Position numbers and translations under genes: made by a program. The notes beneath the pieces are model-generated. The model searched no databases, was not told the DNA's origin, and was given only the letters and a program-made list of their open reading frames with translations. Shown in pieces: positions 7,974 to 13,129 of a stretch of DNA of 13,129 nt (position 1 is its first letter; each line of letters starts with the position of its first letter). This DNA is from CAYMSF01 sp964542255 (GTDB lineage Bacteria > Verrucomicrobiota > Lentisphaeria > Victivallales > Victivallaceae), in the NCBI GenBank assembly GCA_964542255.1, contig CAZITV010000051.1:1-13129 (forward strand), given 5' to 3'.

Positions 7974-7989
7974 TATGGTTTTAACCATA
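7974..7989 (+). promoter_or_regulatory. Inverted repeat in plsY leader
   Basis: TATGGTT and AACCATA are perfect 7-bp arms around 2 nt (TT). An overlapping alternative pairing, GGTTAA (7968-7973) with TTAACC (7981-7986), is mutually exclusive with it. This could be an operator or a switching leader hairpin. It ends 55 nt before the plsY start, and no known riboswitch is recognised here. Confidence 0.35.
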
Positions 7990-8044
7990 GCCCCGGCACG
8001 AACTCAAAATATTAAAATTTAATCAACGGCAGTAAGGAATAAAA

Positions 8045-8695
8045 ATGACTACTGGAATGATAATTATATATCTGACCATTTTTATGTTTTCATATTTAAT
8101 CGGCAGTATGCCGTGGGGATATCTAATTGGCAAAATATACGGTAAAGATATCCGTAAACTGGGCAGCTGCAACATTGGTGCCACCAATGTCACCCGCGTA
8201 GTCGGCAAAATACCTGGTAAAATTTGTTTTTTTCTAGATATGCTCAAAGGCTTTTTGCCGGTTTTTGTCGTAACCATGCTAATCAAACATCAAGTTTTTC
8301 ATGATAATAATGATTTAGCGCAGATTATTGCAGCGGCCACCGCAGTGGCAGGTCATATTTGGCCGGTATTTCTGAATTTTCGTGGCGGCAAAGGCATTTC
8401 TACGTCTGCCGGCGCATTATTGGCGATGGCTCCGTATTCTTTTGTTATTTCCGGACTGGTTTGGCTGGTAGTATTTTTAATCGGCAGATATGTGTCGCTG
8501 GCGAGTATTACTGCGGCAGTAGTGCTGCCAATTAGCGCAACGTTCTTAAGTATCTATAAAGTCTATCCGCTTTCCCCTTATATCCTTATTTTTCTCTATT
8601 TGCTGGCACTGCTTGCTACAATCAAACATACTGCTAATATTAAACGATTAATCAACGGTACTGAAAACCGTTTTGAAAAAAAACAAAAAAGTTAA
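8045..8695 (+). CDS. plsY: Glycerol-3-phosphate acyltransferase PlsY
   Basis: PlsY is an inner-membrane enzyme that transfers an acyl group from acyl-phosphate (made by PlsX) to sn-glycerol-3-phosphate, giving lysophosphatidic acid, the first committed phospholipid intermediate. The 216-residue protein has about five to six hydrophobic segments. Family motifs are visible: YLIGSMPWGYLIGK (17-30), IRKLGSCNIGATNVTRVVG (36-54), GHIWPVFLNFRGGKGIST (103-120) and KHTANIKRLINGTENR (194-209). In the second motif, Cys42 stands where many family members have Gly (GSGN); the Asn and GATN core are kept. AAGGAA at 8034-8039 precedes ATG 8045. gpsA follows 15 nt after the stop and supplies its substrate. 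Confidence 0.96.
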   Translation: MTTGMIIIYLTIFMFSYLIGSMPWGYLIGKIYGKDIRKLGSCNIGATNVTRVVGKIPGKICFFLDMLKGFLPVFVVTMLIKHQVFHDNNDLAQIIAAATAVAGHIWPVFLNFRGGKGISTSAGALLAMAPYSFVISGLVWLVVFLIGRYVSLASITAAVVLPISATFLSIYKVYPLSPYILIFLYLLALLATIKHTANIKRLINGTENRFEKKQKS

Positions 8696-8710
8696 TGCCG
8701 GGGAGCAATA

Positions 8711-9709
8711 ATGAAGATAACGGTATTAAGTGATGGCGCATGGGGAACCGCACTGGCAATGGTCTTGATTTCAAACGGGCACAACGTCACCATATGGGGG
8801 CCTTTTCCTGAATACCTTGCGCAAATGCAGGCATCCAGAGTTAATTCAAAATTTTTACCCGGAGCATCGCTACCGGAAAGTTTAAACTTTGAAGCCAACA
8901 TCGCTCGGGCAACTGATGGCAGCGAATTATTGCTGCTTGCTACTCCAACTCAATTCCTTCGGGCGGTACTCTCAAAATTACAACCTGTTTTCAACCCGGA
9001 ACAACACCTGCTCGTCAATGTCGCTAAAGGAATTGAAAATGACACATTGCTGCGCATCAGCGAAATTTGTGCCGATGTACTCGGCAATCCACAATATGTA
9101 ACACTTTCCGGACCAAGCCACGCAGAAGAAGTTTCAAAACAAATTCCTACTGCAGTAGTCGCCGCGTCTAAAGATATCATCCTGGCGGAAAAAGTTCAAA
9201 AAATATTTATGAACGATTTTTTTAGAGTTTACACTAGCGATGATTATATTGGCGTTGAACTGGGTGGCGCACTGAAAAATGTTATGGCCATCGCTGCCGG
9301 CATTATTGACGGAATGCGGCTTGGTGACAACCCTAAAGCCGCGATGATGACGCGCGGCATTGCTGAAATGAGCCGGCTCGGCACAGGTCTGGGTGGTCAT
9401 CAAAGAACCTTTTCAGGTCTCAGCGGCATCGGCGACTTAATCGTCACCTGCTGCAGTGGTCACAGCCGTAACCGCCACGTTGGCGAAGAACTCGGCCGTG
9501 GCAAAAATATTAACGAGGTGCTTGACGCTATGGGAATGGTTGTCGCAGAAGGTGTTAAAACCACTCTAAGTGCTTTTAATCTCGCCCGCAAAGCTAATAT
9601 TGACACCCCCATCATCAATCAAGTTTACGCCGTTATCTACCTTGGTCAAAATCCCCGTACCGCAGTTAATGAATTAATGAACCGCAAAGCCAAATCAGAA
9701 AACGAATAA
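8711..9709 (+). CDS. gpsA: Glycerol-3-phosphate dehydrogenase [NAD(P)+]
   Basis: GpsA reduces dihydroxyacetone phosphate to sn-glycerol-3-phosphate in the cytosol, feeding the PlsY reaction encoded just upstream. The 332-residue length is typical. The N-terminal Rossmann fold begins VLSDGAWGTALA (5-16). The usual first glycine of the GxGxxG loop is Ser7 here, while Gly9 and Gly12 remain. Further motifs are ATPTQFL (77-83), NVAKGIE (103-109, Lys106), LSGPSHAEEV (132-141), GGALKNVMAIAAGIIDG (185-201, catalytic Lys189), LSGIGDLIVTC (237-247) and SRNRHVGEELGRG (252-264, Arg254). GGGAG at 8701-8705 is the ribosome binding site. A 60-nt gap separates it from the methyltransferase gene downstream. 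Confidence 0.96.
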   Translation: MKITVLSDGAWGTALAMVLISNGHNVTIWGPFPEYLAQMQASRVNSKFLPGASLPESLNFEANIARATDGSELLLLATPTQFLRAVLSKLQPVFNPEQHLLVNVAKGIENDTLLRISEICADVLGNPQYVTLSGPSHAEEVSKQIPTAVVAASKDIILAEKVQKIFMNDFFRVYTSDDYIGVELGGALKNVMAIAAGIIDGMRLGDNPKAAMMTRGIAEMSRLGTGLGGHQRTFSGLSGIGDLIVTCCSGHSRNRHVGEELGRGKNINEVLDAMGMVVAEGVKTTLSAFNLARKANIDTPIINQVYAVIYLGQNPRTAVNELMNRKAKSENE

Positions 9710-9769
9710 ACGCTCTATTAAAATATTTAGAATCTAAACGCGTAATAACTCATAAACAAGGGAACTTCT

Positions 9770-10966
9770 GTGAACAACGCAAAAATTATACTGGACGGTG
9801 GACGGGATAAATCTCTTCGCCGACGTCACCCATGGGTCTTTTCCGGCGCCATCAAACGCATTGACGGCAACCCGGAGCCGGGTGATACAGTCGAAGTCTT
9901 TTCAGCGTCTAATGAATGGTTAATGCGCGGTGCCTATTCTCCAAAATCGCAAATTTCCGTCCGCGCCTGGACATTTGACCAAGCTGAAGCAATCAATAAA
10001 GATTTTTTTATCAAACGCATCAAAACTGCACTGGAGTTCAGACAAACACTATTTAATGACTGCGCCAATACTACAGCCTACCGGATTATCGCCGGCGAAC
10101 CTGACGGATTGCCAGGCGTTATTGTTGACCGCTACAATGATTGGATTATTACTCAATTTCTCGCTGTCGGTGCTGATAAACATAAAAAAATGGTTGCTGA
10201 TATCTTGCTCGAACTCACTGGCTGTAGTGGCATATATGAACGCTCTGATGTATCAGTACGTTCACTGGAGGGATTGGCAGAAACCAAAGAATCACTAGCA
10301 GGACAAAATCCGCCGGAGATGCTGCAAATCAACGAACACGGCATAAAATTCAACGTCGATGTCATCAATGGTCATAAAACTGGATTCTATCTTGACCAAA
10401 GGCTCAACCGGCAATTCGTTAAGCAACACACTGCCGGGAAACATGTACTCAACTGCTTTGCTTATTCTGGCGGATTCGGCATCGCTGCCGCTCTGGGCGG
10501 CGCAGTATCGGTCATCAATGTTGACTCTTCTGCACCAGCACTTGAACTGGCAGCCCAGAATATGCGCCTCAATGACATCCCTGAATCAACTTATACCAAC
10601 ATCACCGCCGACGTATTCTGCCACTTACGTAAACTCCGAGCCGAAAATAAAAAATTTGACGTGATTATACTCGACCCGCCTAAGTTTGCTGACTCAATGC
10701 GTACTTTGGAAAAAGCCTGCCGTGGATATAAAGATATCGCCATCCTCGCATGGCAATTGCTCAACACCGGTGGTGCGCTTTTCACCTTTTCCTGTTCTGG
10801 CTTGATGACTCCGGAATTATTCCTAAAAATTACCGCTGACGCTGCGCTTGATGCCGAATGTGACGCCAAAGTCGTTACCCGCCTGTTTCAGTCGCCGGAT
10901 CACGCCTGCTCACTTAATTTCCCGGAAAGTCTCTATCTAAAAGGATTACACTGCATCAAACAATAA
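9770..10966 (+). CDS. rlmI: Class I SAM-dependent 23S rRNA methyltransferase, RlmI-like
   Basis: RlmI-type enzymes methylate C5 of a cytosine in 23S rRNA (C1962 in E. coli) using S-adenosylmethionine. The 398-residue protein has an N-terminal PUA domain (about 4-80, with RRRHPWVFSGAI at 17-28) for RNA binding. A middle region follows with GEPDGLPGVIVDRY (109-122). The Rossmann methyltransferase domain contains GHKTGFYLDQR (201-211), LNCFAYSGGFGIAA (227-240, the SAM loop), VDSS (251-254), ILDPPKF (300-306) and FSCSGLM (340-346), with Cys342 the likely catalytic cysteine. The start is GTG 9770, with AAGGGAA at 9758-9764 a good ribosome binding site. It is the last gene of the plsY block. Substrate specificity is inferred from family resemblance only; RlmI, YccW and other PUA-methyltransferases are close paralogues. 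Confidence 0.88.
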   Translation: MNNAKIILDGGRDKSLRRRHPWVFSGAIKRIDGNPEPGDTVEVFSASNEWLMRGAYSPKSQISVRAWTFDQAEAINKDFFIKRIKTALEFRQTLFNDCANTTAYRIIAGEPDGLPGVIVDRYNDWIITQFLAVGADKHKKMVADILLELTGCSGIYERSDVSVRSLEGLAETKESLAGQNPPEMLQINEHGIKFNVDVINGHKTGFYLDQRLNRQFVKQHTAGKHVLNCFAYSGGFGIAAALGGAVSVINVDSSAPALELAAQNMRLNDIPESTYTNITADVFCHLRKLRAENKKFDVIILDPPKFADSMRTLEKACRGYKDIAILAWQLLNTGGALFTFSCSGLMTPELFLKITADAALDAECDAKVVTRLFQSPDHACSLNFPESLYLKGLHCIKQ

Positions 10967-11024
10967 TTCTAATTATGCACTAATCTGGCGGGGATTATTA
11001 TTTATCACAAATGATTTTAATAAT

Positions 11025-11310
11025 TCACAGCCATCCCGTAGGATGTTAGAACTGGCTAATACCAATGAGCGATCAGTCATAGACAATAACGATTTGGAAT
11101 TTGGAGATGGATTTTGGTTATAAACAGCAGGGCGATATCTATATCGTACGAGGATTTATGGCAAAAATCGGTGCCGAAGGTCAATTGTTTGTCTATCAAT
11201 GATTGCAAATTGGTATAAATTAACGAATAGTCGCAATGGCTATTGGTGCCCAACAACTCAGCGCTCTCAAGTTCATAACCAAACCCGCGGTTTCGCTGAC
11301 TGATGCATGA
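11025..11310 (+). pseudogene. Possible decayed coding fragment, tentatively FAD oxidoreductase-like
   Basis: Protein-like stretches occur on the plus strand in two frames. Frame A (around 11025-11100) reads SQPSRRMLELANTNERS. Frame B (from 11107) reads MDFGYKQQGDIYIVRGF and continues past stops at 11200 and 11221 to AQQLSALKF near 11270. The sequence of a short helix, then xxGYxxxGxIYI, is reminiscent of the middle of DadA-type FAD-dependent oxidoreductases, but this is pattern memory only. A minus-strand open frame at 11077-11328 has an unconvincing translation. The stretch 10967-11330 otherwise holds no recognisable gene and no clear terminator. Confidence 0.3.
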
Positions 11311-11330
11311 AACTGACCTTGAATGCATTT

Positions 11331-12095
11331 TTATAATTTAATTATATCATATTCAAATGTGATACGCTCACCAACCTTATTTTTTTTGCCAAGATGCAGT
11401 TTTAAGGAGCCGGATATTTGCTCATAATACTTGCTATCTGGTCCAATCGTACACAAGCAAGGCGACTTTAATTCGATGACCAACTAATTATTGAGTTTAA
11501 TCTCATCAGACACGCCAGGATCTTTCTGCCATTTTCCCCCGACTTTAAATTAAAAATCAATTTTGGTTTTATTCTTGAGGAACGGCAGTTGTTCATACAA
11601 ATCTAAAAAATCGATATCTTTGGCAAAATTGATGACTAATTTCTGTCTGATGCCATTATCCAAAAAATCTATAGTCCGTTCAAAAGTAACAGACTCAGCT
11701 TGAAACAGTTGGCTTTTGATTATAATTTTATCATTAACAAACTTGCCGCTAAGAGTCCAAAAGTTTTTACAGGAATAGCTTTAGGTAATACTTCGTAATT
11801 AATTCCCGACGTACGCACCTGATAAATGCCTTTAGGTGCATTGTTGCCGAAATCATGATTAATCGTCAAGCTTTTATCAAATTTGCTGTAATCCCATTTA
11901 ACTTCATTTTCTTCCGCGTCAAATACCCGTAACCACGGCACCATTCTGCCCAGTCAAATTCAGCTCAATCACCAATGGGCATCCATTGTGGACAAAATAA
12001 AACGCCAGAGCTTCAGCCTTGAAGGGTCCTTTAAGGTTAACCGCGTCAGCTGATAGCAGGACGAGAGAACAGAGCAGCCCAATCATAATTTTCAT
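11331..12095 (-). pseudogene. Broken secreted-protein gene (two frameshifts, two stops)
   Basis: From ATG 12095 the translation starts with a signal peptide (MKIMIGLLCSLVLLSADA) and runs to about 11945, where an apparent 1-nt gain shifts the frame. The next frame (11944 to about 11765) reads VPWLRVFDAEENEVKWDYSK and onward. An apparent loss of one A in a poly-A run near 11765 restores the first frame, giving WTLSGKFVNDKIIIKSQL and onward. Two in-frame stops follow, TAA at 11552-11550 and TAG at 11486-11484, yet protein-like sequence continues to a final TAA at 11331. The rebuilt product is about 255 residues, exported and rich in beta-strands, and its family is not recognised. Its ATG overlaps the upstream gene's TGA as ATGA, so it was once translationally coupled to the intact secreted protein. 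Two shifts and two stops together make sequencing error unlikely. Confidence 0.78.
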
Positions 12096-12934
12096 TTTTT
12101 TATCTCACCTGCATAGGCGTAAGGAATATTAGTCCACAGTGGCAGTGCGAGTGTTCCGCCAGTAACTTCGGCTTTTACCATAATGGCAGAGGCACCAACT
12201 GCCGGTTTTGCCGGCAAATCGCCAACGGTAAGTTCGCCCTTCCAAATTTTACCATCTTTATCGTCCTGTTTAAGCTGCAAACTCGGACCGGCGCCAAGAT
12301 CAAACTTAGGCATAGTATAAGAATGAAAGAACGAAAGCACCACGTCAGCAGCGGGGTCTTTCAATTTTACGGTAAAATTCAATTTATCGCCTTTGCTAAA
12401 GGATTTTTTTGCGGCAAAAACCTCGGAATCAATTTTGATAAAGTTTTCAGGTTCTTTCACCATTTTCATATAAGTGTAAGTGATTTTGCAGCCGTGCTGG
12501 TCTGCGCGAATAAATTGCTGCCCCTTAGCCGGGATTTTAGTGTTATCATAAATGTTAAATGCATAGATTCCTGGAAATATTTTGTTAACCACACCATAAT
12601 TGAAACCGCTACCGCCAAAACTATTGCCCACATACTTTTTTGGGATTATCTCTGCGCTAGCGATTTCAAAAACAAACCACGGATACTCGCTAGAAACATT
12701 CATGTAACACCCGCCGGTAGGTTTATCCACATATTCAACGATGAACCCCTTGCCTTCCTCTAACGGAGTATATTTCAAGGTATTGTTCCAACCGCCGCCA
12801 GCATTGCCAGTTTGAGTTTTAATTTCTTTGCCATTTTCCATCCACAAGGTGTTTTCATCCGGATTCATCAGCAACTCCGCATGGAGAACGCCTGCCGCAA
12901 TAACTGCCGCCAATGTCAATGCCGTTTTTTTCAT
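12092..12934 (-). CDS. Secreted protein of unknown function, two beta-rich domains
   Basis: This 280-residue protein has a textbook Sec signal peptide: MKK, a hydrophobic core ALTLAAVIAAGVL, and a probable cleavage after Ala19 (LHA before ELL). The mature part falls into two regions. Residues about 25-165 are Gly/aromatic-rich (GGGWNNTLKYT, SEYPWFVFEI, GNSFGGSGFNYG) and could be a jelly-roll-like fold. Residues about 170-280 (KSFSKGDKLNFTVKLKDP, VVLSFFHSYTMP, WKGELTVGDLP) resemble an Ig-like beta-sandwich. No catalytic motif, lipobox or C-terminal sorting signal is evident, so it is probably periplasmic or secreted. AAGGGA lies about 9 nt before the ATG at 12934. Its stop overlaps the start of a decayed second secreted gene by 4 nt. 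The fold assignments are guesses from sequence texture. Confidence 0.85.
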   Translation of the reverse strand: MKKTALTLAAVIAAGVLHAELLMNPDENTLWMENGKEIKTQTGNAGGGWNNTLKYTPLEEGKGFIVEYVDKPTGGCYMNVSSEYPWFVFEIASAEIIPKKYVGNSFGGSGFNYGVVNKIFPGIYAFNIYDNTKIPAKGQQFIRADQHGCKITYTYMKMVKEPENFIKIDSEVFAAKKSFSKGDKLNFTVKLKDPAADVVLSFFHSYTMPKFDLGAGPSLQLKQDDKDGKIWKGELTVGDLPAKPAVGASAIMVKAEVTGGTLALPLWTNIPYAYAGEIKK

Positions 12935-12991
12935 AGTAAATCCCTTTTATGTCGATGCCGATTTTTTTTCATTCCGGCTGTTGTTATTTAT

Positions 12992-13003
12992 AATTAGCTA
13001 ATT
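12992..13003. repeat. 12-bp palindrome with nearby imperfect copy
   Basis: AATTAGCTAATT is a perfect 12-bp palindrome about 58 nt upstream of the secreted-protein start. The segment AGCTAATTTAAAACT (12996-13010) recurs as AGCTAATTTCAAAACT (13076-13091), differing by one base insertion, with starts 80 nt apart. Paired sites upstream of a gene suggest regulator binding, but the DNA is AT-rich. Confidence 0.35.
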
Positions 13004-13129
13004 TAAAACTTCCTAACTGAGTACTGTCAGCAAATCCCCCCTGCCTCCGCTGCCGCTGTAATTCATAAACATTAGAGCTAATTTCAAAACTCTTCTGAGA
13101 TTTTTGCGTCTTTTTCGAGTTTTGGCGAC

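Noticed and set aside
11077..11328. Minus-strand 83-codon open frame
   Set aside because: The translation lacks any domain-like pattern, and the opposite strand gives more protein-like fragments.
12323..12763. Plus-strand 146-codon open frame
   Set aside because: It is the complement of the intact secreted-protein gene, and its translation is rich in Phe/His with no recognisable motif.

Overview
The window is a chromosomal stretch of a moderately AT-rich, Gram-negative-type bacterium. It carries an NtrB/NtrC-like signalling pair, housekeeping metabolic genes, and secreted proteins with no recognisable relatives. The style of the secreted proteins and the mixed operons fit a member of the PVC superphylum, perhaps Lentisphaerae or a relative. 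That placement is an impression from protein style, not a computed one. No tRNA, rRNA, CRISPR array, insertion sequence or phage gene was seen.

Left edge, minus strand (1-1597): a small membrane protein with a PGxGQ motif is followed 26 nt later by a long exported, beta-propeller-like protein that runs off the left edge. A 430-nt divergent intergenic region (1598-2027) separates this pair from the plus-strand block.

Central plus-strand block A (2028-7792): PAS histidine kinase, TIM-barrel sugar-phosphate isomerase/epimerase-like protein, sigma-54-activating response regulator, aroB and dprA. The TIM-barrel gene sits between the kinase and its presumed partner regulator. A perfect 8-bp hairpin lies between the regulator and aroB. 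aroB and dprA overlap by 8 nt.

Central plus-strand block B (8045-10966): plsY, gpsA and an rlmI-like rRNA methyltransferase. GpsA makes sn-glycerol-3-phosphate and PlsY acylates it, so the first two are consecutive steps of phospholipid synthesis. The 252-nt leader before plsY holds two perfect inverted repeats and a possible promoter.

Right part (10967-13129): a decaying region. Plus-strand fragments at about 11025-11310 look like a broken coding sequence. A minus-strand secreted-protein gene (11331-12095) can be rebuilt across two compensating frameshifts and two in-frame stops, so it is a pseudogene. Its start overlaps by 4 nt (ATGA) the stop of an intact 280-residue secreted protein of unknown function, so the two were once a translationally coupled pair.

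No convincing new biological system is present. The points most worth following are the kinase / TIM-barrel / regulator arrangement, the paired secreted gene and pseudogene, and the regulatory inverted repeats.
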